DNA from: Victivallales bacterium
GTDB lineage: Bacteria; Verrucomicrobiota; Lentisphaeria; Victivallales; GWF2-38-69
Direction of reading: 5' to 3'
DNA length: 56,812 nucleotides
Assembly (NCBI GenBank): GCA_021733985.1
Contig: JAIPJT010000013.1
Location: forward strand, 1 to 56,812
Below are positions 16,721 through 28,100 of the stretch, piece by piece. A model generated the notes under the pieces. It was not told the DNA's origin. It ran no database searches and worked only from the letters and a program-made list of their open reading frames with translations. The translations under genes and the position numbers were made by a program. How positions within the stretch are numbered: the stretch's first letter is position 1; each line of letters opens with the position of its first letter.

Positions 16721-18048
16721 TCAGCCCTCCCGGTATCTGGCAATAAAGCCGGATTAATTTTACCGTTAACAATTAATGGTAATGGCTTCTGGACACTCGC
16801 TTTTATAGTAACATGTTCAATATAAATATTTTTATCCAACTGGACTGCTGGATAAATATGTTCTTCCTGCTTAATAGTGCGATTAATTTTATACCAGTTG
16901 GTTTTATAATTATCCATTTTATCATTCCATAACATCATATTATGTTGGGGACTAACTTTAATTTCTATCGTAACAGGGAGACTGAATTTTTTTTGTAGTT
17001 GATTGATATATACAACAAAGTTAGCAGTACCGTTATAGCCGCTTAAAATTCTTACGCCGTGTCCTTCCAGAAACTTGCCATAATTATTACCATGGTAATT
17101 TTCAATAGCCAACCAATTTGGAAGCTTTTCAACAGCAGTTAAATCTATATCTTTAATGGTTTCAATCATATTGCTGTTGGTAGTATCAATTATTATATTT
17201 TCACCATTTTTCCAGTCGATCATTATATTATTATCTTCCGTCCATTGTACGTAATCGCCTTTATATTGAAAATTAGTCCAGCATTCATTTCCAGTCATAT
17301 ATTTAGTATTTATATAATCCTTATCATAATAATTGTTATTAATATCAACAGTTTTCATGAAATCATTCACAATATCAGTAGTTTTCATATAGTCAGCCTG
17401 AATATCAGCTGTTGTCATATAATTAGCCCTTATTTCATTTCGGCTGAAATAATCATTCGCTATCATCTTTTTAGTTTTATATTTATCCTCAATATCTTGA
17501 GTCGTCATATAGTTATCATCTATATAAGATTTAGTCACTCCGCTAATATCTTTCCAGTCGGTCCAGCTGCCGTTATAATAGCTACGAATATAAAATTGCT
17601 GATCATTTTTGTTTTGAGATTCGGCAACAAATCTATGTACTCCCCAACTGGAATCATGAAATGTTGCAAAACAATAACCACTTTTACTGTTCGGAGTATT
17701 TTGGCAGTCAGTGGCGGCATTAATAATGCCATTTGTTTTTAAATTATTTAAATTTTTACTGGAATCCCAGTGTTCTATAAATCCTCTATTATTTATACCC
17801 GTTAATGCTGTAGCGAGAATAAATTTATCTTGTATAAGATAGCCTGTTGCTTTTCCCTGAGATACACTGAATTTATAATAATCATCTCCAACTATCGAAG
17901 TTAAACCTCCTGTTTTATGGGAAGGCAGCTGAATTACAGGCATTACATCCGGATTTTTAAGTGCCGGTTTTAAAAGCGGCTGCGGGATAATTTCAGCATT
18001 GGCACTTAGGCTGCATATAAGAAAAAGAACTAATAATATTTTTTTCAT
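16717..18048 (-). CDS. Secreted fibre-like protein with pyocin-knob-like domain and decapeptide repeats
   Basis: 443 residues. A Sec signal peptide (MKKILLVLFLICSLSANA, cut before E19) is unexpected for a virion fibre. Residues about 75-165 look like a pyocin-knob domain: NNRGFIEHWDSSKNLNNL...QQFYIRSYYNGSWTDWKDI. Residues about 178-250 are seven exact 10-residue repeats of the form (N/D)YMTTxDIxx. The C-terminal part is beta-rich and unrecognised. The ATG at 18048 follows AGGTGA; upstream in-frame codons overlap the previous gene. It may be an exported adhesin-like or receptor-blocking protein. Confidence 0.75.
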   Translation of the reverse strand: MKKILLVLFLICSLSANAEIIPQPLLKPALKNPDVMPVIQLPSHKTGGLTSIVGDDYYKFSVSQGKATGYLIQDKFILATALTGINNRGFIEHWDSSKNLNNLKTNGIINAATDCQNTPNSKSGYCFATFHDSSWGVHRFVAESQNKNDQQFYIRSYYNGSWTDWKDISGVTKSYIDDNYMTTQDIEDKYKTKKMIANDYFSRNEIRANYMTTADIQADYMKTTDIVNDFMKTVDINNNYYDKDYINTKYMTGNECWTNFQYKGDYVQWTEDNNIMIDWKNGENIIIDTTNSNMIETIKDIDLTAVEKLPNWLAIENYHGNNYGKFLEGHGVRILSGYNGTANFVVYINQLQKKFSLPVTIEIKVSPQHNMMLWNDKMDNYKTNWYKINRTIKQEEHIYPAVQLDKNIYIEHVTIKASVQKPLPLIVNGKINPALLPDTGRAE

Positions 18049-18056
18049 AGTGTCAC

Positions 18057-18269
18057 CTATTGATTCCATTTTGTCTTCGCATTTCGGGCGTATGTAGCCA
18101 TTTTTACCACATGTGTGGAATAATCATTTTTATTTGCGAGCACATGTTTGGCCGCATCCTGCACAGTTTTAAAGCCATGTCTTTTAGACCACCGGGTGAA
18201 TCTTCCTTCGTGTGATTCGGGAATAGAAAGAGGATCCTTTTTATTTTTTGTATTTTTCTTTTCACTCAT
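18057..18269 (-). CDS. Small basic phage protein
   Basis: 70 residues with a highly basic N-terminus (KKNTKNKKD) and a core SIPESHEGRFTRWSKRHGFK...AAKHVLANK...THVVKMATYARNAKTKW. Similar small proteins are, to my knowledge, common near the 3' end of podovirus structural operons, but no function is known. SD AAAGG upstream. Likely cytoplasmic. Confidence 0.75.
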   Translation of the reverse strand: MSEKKNTKNKKDPLSIPESHEGRFTRWSKRHGFKTVQDAAKHVLANKNDYSTHVVKMATYARNAKTKWNQ

Positions 18270-18299
18270 TTTTAAATTTTCCTTTCTGTATATTCAGGA

Positions 18300-18632
18300 T
18301 TAATATTGATAAGATTTTCTTTGAGCCGGCAGACATCGAAAGCTTCCGCCTTCAGCGTAAGAACCCACAGTTTTATTATCTTCTTTTTTAAGTCGATATA
18401 TCTGCCAATATGGATCGGCTGCTTTATTGTTAGTATTAGTTATGCAGTAATAAATCTCATCAGGATCATCATCGTATAACAAAGTACGCATTTCTGAATT
18501 TTCATTACTGAGACTTAATGCATTGCGGTTTTGATTAGTTGTTAGCAATTGATTTTCCTCCCGGCCGCACGCATTCAGAAACAGAATACATACAACTGAC
18601 AGAACGAATAGAACTACACTTAATTGTTTCAT
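18300..18632 (-). CDS. Phage lipoprotein
   Basis: 110 residues. Signal sequence with lipobox FLNAC and lipidated Cys22. The mature part is Asn-rich (NQLLTTNQNRNALSLSNEN) and then has a compact segment with YYCITNTNNKAADPYWQIYRL. No family recognised. SD AAGGGG 6 nt before ATG. It follows the tail fibre gene at once and is the first of two lipoproteins in this envelope block. Confidence 0.75.
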   Translation of the reverse strand: MKQLSVVLFVLSVVCILFLNACGREENQLLTTNQNRNALSLSNENSEMRTLLYDDDPDEIYYCITNTNNKAADPYWQIYRLKKEDNKTVGSYAEGGSFRCLPAQRKSYQY

Positions 18633-18633
18633 A

Positions 18634-21600
18634 TTATTCCCCTTTCAAGTTTATTTTTTGAGTATCTAATAACTGGAGTAATTCTTCCATATTCTTATTA
18701 GATAGTGTATCAAAGAAACTCACCGCTTCCTCAATGGATGTAAACCGCAGATGATTTTCTTCTGCCTCAAACTTCTGTTCATCGCCTTCTTTGAGCCATT
18801 TGCCCTCTTCGATATTTTTGTTGGTCTGGGCTTTGATTTTTTGTGTTATAGCAGCTATTAATTTATCTTTCTTTGCGGTATCAAGTTCGTAGCCTTTGCC
18901 TTCAACCCATTTGCAATAATCACGGTGTTCAGGGAACGGGTCTGTTCGGTATTCCCAAGATTCAGAATCAGTGCCTGCATTGAGAAGCTCCTGAGTATAA
19001 CCTTGTTTGTCAGATTTAGGTTTTAAAGCAGTTTTGTATACTGGGTCAACATTACAGCCTTTTTTATGGAGATAGCCTAAAGTGTTGTACTCATCTGGCT
19101 GATATGTCCAGTAATCCTTGTCAAGTGAGAATGAGGTTGAGGATTTTTGTTTGACGTGGTAAGAGAATTTTAGACCAGTTCTTCCTGACAATTTATAACT
19201 TTTACCTTTTTTAATATATGTAGTTATAGAACCAGTATAATGATAACCTGCATTAATCATACCTTGACAAGAGATATGAGAATTTCCCCTGTCATCAAAA
19301 TTACAACGTGCTTCAATCCAAAAATCTTTTTGAGCAGTATATTCTGTGTTCCACTTCTCACCCCCTTCTTCACGGATAAACTCAACCCCTGTTTTCGCAC
19401 TCAAATCAACTTTCAGCTCCCTCTCTTTTTCATCATAGCTTGAAGAGTTCTGAGTTATTGAGTTATCGGAAGATGAAACGGTTATTTTCTTTGCTCCCGT
19501 GTCTTCATTAAGCACCTTCCAATCCGACCATTGATCAGCACTAAGAAAACGGGTATAGATTATATTGGAAGCGTCCCTATAAAAAATCTGTCTTCCATTA
19601 GTACTATTTCTATACATTATAGTATCCATTTGACCTACAGCATTATTATAAGGAGCTCCTCTTGCTTCTGATTGAACATATATTGTATATCGACTGTTAT
19701 AATTAATTTCATCCAACGACTTAGAATTGTTCCATTGTGAAGTTGTACCATTTCTCCTATATCCTTTCAGCACCTTATCGAAACGCCAGTCATCATTTGT
19801 TTCGCTCCGATTTTTATTAGCCTGTACAGTTGAATTGTTAGTTATATCAGATTGCAGGTCAGCGTTTTTTGTGAAATTATTATCAACATAGGTTTTGTCG
19901 GCTTTGGTTTTGACAGTTGTATTAAGGCCCGAGATTGACTGTTCCGCTTCTTTTATATCAGTAGTATTTTTCCCAATATCAGTTTTATTGTTGTTGGCCG
20001 TGGTTTCAACATCAGAAATATCGGATATATTTTTATTAATTTTAGAAAGATTGCCGCTTATATCTGCAGTATTTTTTCCAATATTCGTTGTGTTATTGTT
20101 GGCCGTAGTAGTAACAGCACTAATATTAGAAGTATTAGTTTGAGTTAATTTATATAATCCAGTATATTTCTGAGGGTCAGAATTATAACCTATATGAGCT
20201 TTATTCTTATTTATAATCGTTGTGTTATTGTTGGCCGTAGTTTCCACATCAGAAATATCGGATATATTCTTGTTGATTTTAGTTAAATTATTATTTATAT
20301 CAGTTTCATTTTTACTAATTGTAGTAGAATTATTGTTGGCCGTCGTAGTTACTGTGTTTATATCAGTAGTATTTTTAGAAATATTTCCTGCATTAGTAGC
20401 TATATCAGCTTTATTTGTAGCCGCTTGAGCTTTCGTGTTTTTCACATCATCGACTGCTCTAACACGAGAATTGGTAAAAAACAGTTGTGTTGTACTTCCT
20501 TTTCCTTTACCTTCAGGTATATCTCCCGTATGTAACTGGATAGTATGACCACTTAATCCATTTACAATTACTGTACCCAGTTCGGTTACATATTCCGTCC
20601 ATGCATCCGCTGTTCCAACTTTGGATTCATCTGTGCAGAGAAACATAGAGCTTACTTCTTGCGGGTCATTCTTAGTAACAGGCGTTTCATACCAGCAGAT
20701 AACAGCCATATCACCATGGTGAGCCGTAGTCCATTGCGTAACCCATGCCATAGGGCAGCTTTCATAAGTAGTAGAACTGTCATAAGAAAATATTTTAGTA
20801 TCATTAATTTCAATATGCGGAATAACTGAGGAAGGAAATTTTTTATTTGTATCAGTTAAAACTATATGATTTTTCCCTGTTCCGACTGCATAGCCGTCTT
20901 CAATATGATTTTTATTCAGTATTTTTGGTAGCATACCGGAAGTCAAATCTGCTTCCTTTTTCACACAATCATCTAATTCAGTATTAATGCCGGAAATATC
21001 AGTAGTATTATTACTTATATCAGTAGCATTATTATTTATATCAGTTTTATTTGTTTGTATTAATCCTTCCTGTGTCTGCAATTCCTGATAATGATTATCT
21101 ATATGGTTTGAATTGGTAGTAATATCTTTACTGTTACTGGAAATATTATCTTTGTTAGTTTGGATAATACTTTCCTGAGCCTGTAATTCAGCGTAGTTAT
21201 TATCTATATTTTTATTTGCTGTTTTTATATTAGTTTCATTTGTTTCAGATTTTGCCTTATTCTTATTAATAATAATTTCCTGAGCTTCTAATTCCTGATA
21301 ATGATTATCTATATGGTTTGAGTTGGTAGTAATATCTTTCTGATTTGTTGAAATATTATCTTTGTTGGTTTGAATAATATTTTCCTGAGCCTGCAATTCC
21401 TGATAATGGTTTTGAATATGGTCAGCATTAGAATCAACTTTAGCCTTATCAACTTGATCGAAATATTTATTATTTTGGCCTTCCGGAATATTATCAGCAG
21501 TTACAGTGAGTTTCCCTTCCCGATCAGGAACAACCCCATTGAATTCTCGTACTGTACCGAGCGCATGTTGGGATGCTTTGAATTTACCGTTCTTATATAC

Positions 21601-22188
21601 TAATATGTCGTTGTTTATAATTTTTTCTTTTAAATCATTCTCAATAGGAATGTCCATTATATTAGTTGCATTCTGTCCGTTATTTTCTGTAATTGGATTT
21701 CCTTGATCATCGAATCCGAGAATCATATTTTTCCGTTTTGCTACCGGCGGCAGCAAATGAGATATTCCTGACGGATCAGTGATGGGAAATTTAAGAGATG
21801 AATTATCATTGGACAGATTCTGCTGAATGCACATCATAACATAATCGAAAGCATCCTGATGAGTTTTAGCCCAGTATGCACGATCAGAAAGAAAGTCATA
21901 GAGCATGACCGCGGGAACCTCACGATATATCAGAAGTTTCCATTTCAGAGGAAGCGGCTCACCAGAAACCGGATAGGAAACATTACCTCCGGTATCGTTA
22001 ATCTTCAGATTATAATCGGTTCCTTCTTTTAATTGCGTCTGATTGTCATTAGGATCAATTTTAGCTACTTTTAATTGCGCTGCTTCAAATATCCTGAATC
22101 TAAAGGAAAATTCAGTAGTGGATCCATTCCCGTCATATATGATATGAGTCTTATCTGAAGAGATTATATTTTTTTTAGCTTTCATCAT
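18634..22188 (-). CDS. Tail fibre protein, T7 gp17-like N-terminus
   Basis: 1184 residues. Residues about 15-110 match the T7 tail fibre N-terminal domain that binds the tail (YDGNGSTTEFSFRFRIFEAA; SDRAYWAKTHQDAFDYVMM). Then come two coiled-coil repeat arrays: about 250-376 with HYQELQAQENIIQTNK units, and about 597-740 with TTANNNxxxINKNxxDIS units. A pyocin-knob-like domain is near 807-900 (LDEINYNSRYTIYV...QWSDWKVL). The last ~280 residues should bind receptor. AGGAGG lies right before two successive ATGs (22188 and 22185). Confidence 0.93.
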   Translation of the reverse strand: MMKAKKNIISSDKTHIIYDGNGSTTEFSFRFRIFEAAQLKVAKIDPNDNQTQLKEGTDYNLKINDTGGNVSYPVSGEPLPLKWKLLIYREVPAVMLYDFLSDRAYWAKTHQDAFDYVMMCIQQNLSNDNSSLKFPITDPSGISHLLPPVAKRKNMILGFDDQGNPITENNGQNATNIMDIPIENDLKEKIINNDILVYKNGKFKASQHALGTVREFNGVVPDREGKLTVTADNIPEGQNNKYFDQVDKAKVDSNADHIQNHYQELQAQENIIQTNKDNISTNQKDITTNSNHIDNHYQELEAQEIIINKNKAKSETNETNIKTANKNIDNNYAELQAQESIIQTNKDNISSNSKDITTNSNHIDNHYQELQTQEGLIQTNKTDINNNATDISNNTTDISGINTELDDCVKKEADLTSGMLPKILNKNHIEDGYAVGTGKNHIVLTDTNKKFPSSVIPHIEINDTKIFSYDSSTTYESCPMAWVTQWTTAHHGDMAVICWYETPVTKNDPQEVSSMFLCTDESKVGTADAWTEYVTELGTVIVNGLSGHTIQLHTGDIPEGKGKGSTTQLFFTNSRVRAVDDVKNTKAQAATNKADIATNAGNISKNTTDINTVTTTANNNSTTISKNETDINNNLTKINKNISDISDVETTANNNTTIINKNKAHIGYNSDPQKYTGLYKLTQTNTSNISAVTTTANNNTTNIGKNTADISGNLSKINKNISDISDVETTANNNKTDIGKNTTDIKEAEQSISGLNTTVKTKADKTYVDNNFTKNADLQSDITNNSTVQANKNRSETNDDWRFDKVLKGYRRNGTTSQWNNSKSLDEINYNSRYTIYVQSEARGAPYNNAVGQMDTIMYRNSTNGRQIFYRDASNIIYTRFLSADQWSDWKVLNEDTGAKKITVSSSDNSITQNSSSYDEKERELKVDLSAKTGVEFIREEGGEKWNTEYTAQKDFWIEARCNFDDRGNSHISCQGMINAGYHYTGSITTYIKKGKSYKLSGRTGLKFSYHVKQKSSTSFSLDKDYWTYQPDEYNTLGYLHKKGCNVDPVYKTALKPKSDKQGYTQELLNAGTDSESWEYRTDPFPEHRDYCKWVEGKGYELDTAKKDKLIAAITQKIKAQTNKNIEEGKWLKEGDEQKFEAEENHLRFTSIEEAVSFFDTLSNKNMEELLQLLDTQKINLKGE

Positions 22189-22193
22189 GCCTC

Positions 22194-25100
22194 CTAATAT
22201 TTAAAATTATAATTTTTTTTGTTTTTCTTTTTGGTGTAGCCACCGGAAACTGTTCTATACGTTTTAAGAAATCCCTGGTTCCGGAAGAGATCATATATTG
22301 CCCCGCCTGCATCACCGTCCGATAGTTCTCCGCCCGCATTAAGAGCATCATTTAAAAGTCGCGTGGTGGGGACTAAATCAGGGCCGTAATTTTTACCGTT
22401 CAAGTACTGCTGAGCTCCTGCATACGCGACCGACCCTACTATATAGTAACCGCTGACAGGAGCTATAAGGGACGCTATGAGATAGTTGGTCCAGTTAATT
22501 TCGTAATCATCATCGAACATTTTCCTTAACAGATCGGCAGCCCCCTGAAACATCCACGGCAGTAAAACCCAATACACAAACATATGATTTAAAGCTCTTT
22601 TATACCCTCCTTTTTTACCGGCAACTGCATCGGCTATAGCTTCATTGGTAAGAGAAACATACATACGGGGGGACGTCTGAAATATTTGAAAAAGTTTGAG
22701 CCATGAACTGTGCATCTGATCATAACCGAGATTGATAATTTGCCCTGCCTGTTGTGTACGGTCAGAATATTTTTCCGCAATTAAGAGAGCCTCTTTTTCA
22801 GCTTTCTCTTTAATGTCGCGGAGGGCGTTTTGTTCAGCCTGTGTTTCTGTGAGTCCGTCATTAATGTATTTTTGTTTGCGCACATCCAGGGTGGCTTTTT
22901 CAGCCTTCTGAATTTTGTTAAGATTAGACGTATATACAGCATAGAAGCCGGGCAGTGCACCTAACATATCCCCGGTTTTGGTAGGGAGCATACCACCTTT
23001 CACGACCGCAGTCACGACAGTGTCCGCACTGAATCTTGTTTGATTCTGCAGATTTCGGATATCCTTGTTGAATCCGGAATACCATCTATTTTTTGTATAC
23101 TGGAGCGAAAGCATCCATTGAGCATTGGCTTTCGGTGATTTCCAGAAATCCGCAATGCCTTTTGAAAATTCAACCGGCCCGACTTCTGCCAATGCGGCCG
23201 TAGCAGACGTCCACTGTTTCACAAAATTATCAACTTTGCCGGTGAGCCACCACAATGTAGTAGTACTTCGGATCTTATCAGCGAGACGGTCTTTATGATC
23301 ATGTTGAACTCCGCCGCGAATCACACTGTCTATCACAAAATTAAACATTCTCTGAAATTTGACACCTTTGTAATATTTAATCACATTCTGTACATCTTTA
23401 TTTTTGAACACAGCTTTCAGCTCGCGTCCGATTTTCGCAACGGCGATAAAGTTGGCCTGTTCTTCAATATGTTTAAAATACATATCAAGCGCAGAGACTC
23501 TTCTTAGAGGGTGGTTATGCAGCAGCCGCGCTTTAATAGAAGAGGGTCTGATTTCAGTGGGTGCCGCACCGGACTTTAAGTCCTCCAGGTCCCATTGATT
23601 CTCGATATTGGGATTTTCAACGGCAAGAGGGGCGTAATTTAGATTATCGGCAAGCTTCACAAAGAACATATCTTCATAGACTTTATCAGTCAGCGGCTTA
23701 ATTCTTTTATATTCCTGCCTGAGGAACTTACCGAATTCCTTTACTTCGGGAACCACAAACTCATTCAACTGTCTAAACGATTCGTCATCCCATCCTGTAT
23801 CCATCATTATTTGGAAGCCTCGCTCCTGTTCCATGGAGAGCCAGAACTGAAGCGCTTCCATCTGCGAGAGCCGGATCTGGTATTTTTTCCCCTCTTCCAC
23901 CTTACATCTTACTTCTATGGGTTTTTCGGCGTTTTCTTTATCCTTAAATTCGGCCAGTTCAGCTATCATTGCATCTGTGGGGATAATATGCTGCAGAGGC
24001 TTAGGCATTTTCCCCATTGCATTCAGGCCGTTAAGATATGCCTCCGCGTCTTCTTTTGTAAAAGTATACTCCTGAAATTTAGGCTCACTTATATACACTC
24101 CGGAGTCTACTCTTTTATCCAGCTGATTACGTAATGCGAGATATGCACCGGTCCTTTCCGCACGATTTTTAGTTTTTGTCATCTTATTCAGATAATCTTT
24201 TACGCGTGTTTCAGATTCGCGGGCTATAGTTGTTCTAAGTTTATAAGCGTCATGTATACGGTCATACAGTGGTGTAAGAAAGTTTTCATTTGTTGTGGTA
24301 TATCCGTTTTTGGCCTTAATGGTTAATACTTTTTCTTCTTTATCGGTAAGATATTCTTTTAAGGATTTTTTTAAGGATTCATCCGGAATAATGGATTCAT
24401 ATTTTTCCGGGACATGTTCTTTGCCTTCGAGGGCATTCAGATATACCTCTGCTTCCTGTTTATTAAATGTATATTCTTTTGTATTAAATTTCTGTGAACG
24501 GGCAAGTACATTGAAAAGCAGTTCTAACTGTTTCTGTTTATTAACAAAACTTTTAATACATTCGAGAGGTACTTTATATTTTTTTTCATTTCTCTTTTCT
24601 ATATCTTCGCGTATTTTACCGGTGGCAAGACCTTTGCCGTTTGATACGATATCAACTATTTTTTCTCTTAACTTTTCGTCCCGGTACCAGCGCTGTTCCA
24701 GCAGCAGCTGCCGACTGAGTTTTTTTCCGTTAATATATTTCTGCAGTTCTTCACGGGCTTTTTTCACATCGGAGGGGCCTTTCTTTTTTATACTTCCGTA
24801 AGTTTCAAGCAGCCCCAGCTGCCGTGCAATTTTTTCCATAAGTTCTTCATTCTCGGTATTGTTGAGTTGTTCCTGAAGGTCAGTAATTTCTTTTTCAGTG
24901 GTTTCATCCTTCTGTTGCAAAATATTCTCTATATATTTCAGATCTTCATTCAGCTGGACATCCACTTTACCTTTTACAATATTGGACTTGGAGAGCCGCT
25001 CTTTATTTGTGCGGATCAGTTCAATTATCATACCGATATTATCGTATTTTTCCTGTTTCTGTATAATTCTGTCCAGTGCTGCCAGAGTTTCCCTGAAGTA

Positions 25101-28100
25101 TCTTTTAATAGCAGTTGGATTTCCGACCTTTTTCCCTATGGTCCTGATTCTACTTAATGCCTGCCAGCGCAATTCTTCAGGAAGCGCTTTAATAAGAGTT
25201 TCCACTTCGGACTGCAGGCGGTCAATATGTGTTTTTGTTATTCTAACAGCTTTATTCATGCGTTGTGCATCATATCCGAGAGCGTTCAGCTGCCGGTCCA
25301 TACGTTTAATACCCTCCTGCATGTATTTGAGGTCTTTCACATTTCCTCCGCGCAGTGCTTTCAGGAAATTTTCTGTAGCGTTTTCATCTTTTTTCATAGA
25401 GCGCAGACTTGTTTTAGCCCCTCTTACATAGCCGTCCTCCGCTTTTTTGCCCTGGTTAAAGGGGGCTTCTCTTCCGAGGGCCTCTTCGAGTCTGCCGAGG
25501 ATTTCGTGTTTCATTTCGTGGGTTTTATCGACAAGGAAATCAGCTTTATATTTTTCAAAGGTTTTTTCTATTCCTCTTATCTGATCGTACTGATTAATTA
25601 AACGTTGAGTCATTTCAGGAAGGGAAGCCAACTGCATGGTTATATCAGGATTACTTTTATCGAAAGTTCCGCGGTTGGCAGTAGCGGATTTGATTTGTTC
25701 GGGGGATTTAACCGCAATTTCTTCAATCTTAACTTCATCCAGCTCAGTTCCGTATAATATTATACCGTCTTTTTTAGGATTGTTATTAAATTCATTTACC
25801 GCTTTTCTCATAACATTTCCGGGCACATCTTCTCTGCCTGAATACCCTCTGATTTCGACAGGGTTCTTTACATTTAAATAAACAGGATAAACTTCACCCT
25901 CTTTACTGCCTTGTATTGTGAATTTTCCTGCGGTACCTGAATAAGGAGAAAAATAAAAACCTTTACCTAAAAAACCATTTTGTTGTTTATTATTATCAAA
26001 TGCTTTAATATTTTTATACGGGCTTCCATGATAAACCACCAGCGGTTTGCCGCTGTAATCTACTACTTTGGAGACATTATTTGCATTATTTAAAATATGA
26101 GCTATTATATCCTTATAGCTCGGACCGGGTGCTGTTTTGGACGTATGAGCAGGGCTTTTTGCATTGCTCCTTCCGGATGGAGCTATATACATGGTCTTTC
26201 CAGAAAGAACTCCGTTTTTTTCAGTTTCAGCTTCTATATAAACAATTTTACCGTCTATTTTTCTTGAAATTTTTACAGATAGTCTTCCTTCCGGGTTAAT
26301 TGAACCAGGTGCAATACTTGTAGGTCTTTCCAGAATATAGGGTATAATTTTTAAAGTATCTTTTGTAACAGGAAATTTATCTTTTCCATGCTGTTTAAGC
26401 ATATGTCTTAAATCATCTGAATTAATTTCATGTTTAAATATATTATATCCCAAAATATCTTTAAGTTTCTTATTTAAATATGGATTTACTTCACCGAGAG
26501 AAAGAGGCTTCTCTTTAGATTTTTTATCAATGGCATTATCCACATAATTAGAAACCTTTTTTATTAAGGCTGCTGTTTCCCAGTCACCGAACCAGTTTTT
26601 AAACTCGGGAGTAAAGATTTGAGGATTAGCTGCAAGCTGATAAGTTATATTATTGCGGCTTTCCATGGGATAATAAGCAAATTCGTTTACATCGTTGCCG
26701 TCCCAGATAATTTCTTTTGCTTTTACTTTTTTGGAAATTACATGGCCGCCGTGACGTTGGACTTCATCCTGAGCATAAGTTTTAGACAGGGTTATCCAGT
26801 CGCCGGGATTAAATTCATTGTATTTTTCAGGTAACGCACGATAGATAGTGATTGTTTTTTCAGGTTTCCCTTTTGTCTGCCTGATTACTCGTAATGATTC
26901 CTGAGCGGCTTTATCTGCGGTATCCGCATAATAATAGGGATGTGTATAAAAGTCATCCGGGACCAGTTCACCGGATTTGGTCATATCACTTAAATCAGTA
27001 ACCTCCTCTTCAATATACTGGATTCTATGACTAACTGCATAATCCGGGATTGCATCTAACTGATAAGTGATATTATGATCAATTTTTACGGCGTTTTCAT
27101 CGAAAACAACATAATTGTATTTGTCGGATTTTTCCTGTCCGGATAAAGTGCCAACGGGATATTTTATACCGTCAATGCCGGCGCGTTTCAGGAAAAGCGA
27201 AGCATCTTTTTCATTACCGTCAAACCAATCCCGGGTAAGTTCTTGGTAAAAATTTTCTGCCGTCATACCTTGTGAAAAAAGTATAGAATTAGGGTAGTAT
27301 CCTTTGTTGCTTACAGAATTTCCCCAGCGATCGGTCAGATTTTCTTTTAGAGCCTGTTCTTTAATCAGCTGTTTTTGTTTATCAGTAACAGGTTCATACC
27401 AGTCCAACAGGTTTTCTTCATGGTTTTCCCAGAGAGTTACATTGTAAAGATTGCGGCCGCCCTGAAATTTTACTCCGTATTTTTTTAAATCTTTAATTAA
27501 TTGTTCAATAGTTTCAGATTTTTGTGCAGCATATTCTTGAAAAGGATAAGTTTTATCAGTTTTTAATTCATTCCATATTTTTAAGTCCTTTTCAAATATT
27601 TTTATAACTTCATCGGTTTTGTTGTCTTTAGCAAATTCAATTAAATTATCAAATTTTTGGGTTATACCATAGTCATCATATAAGGATTTTTCGCCGATTT
27701 GAATTGCGTTTAAAGAATCTTCAAGGCTTTGAAATTGATTGCGTTTTAATTTTTCCGCATAAAACTTAGCTACATCCTCCTGAGAAGTAAAATATAGCCC
27801 CCACCCGAAAGCCTGAGCACCTTCGCCGGTGCCTATTTTATCGGCAGTAAATTGGTCGAAAGAATAAGGTGAGCCGTGATAGGCAGTTACCTGGTAGGTA
27901 GTATTGTTATCGGACTTGATATTTTGGGCAGACAAACTATTATTAATATTATCAAGGAGCTCCTCGATCAGTGTGGCATCCATGGGCAATCGGAGCCCGG
28001 CGGACAGCGCACCCTGGAGCTCTTTTTCATTCATCCATAAGTAATTATTTTTATTCTGGAGCCATTTAAATAAATTTTCACTGTCTTTGCCGTACACACT

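Noticed and set aside
18634..22188. Search for a diversity-generating retroelement (variable repeat in the fibre, reverse transcriptase nearby)
   Set aside because: No RT motif (YxDD with family context) and no template repeat were seen.
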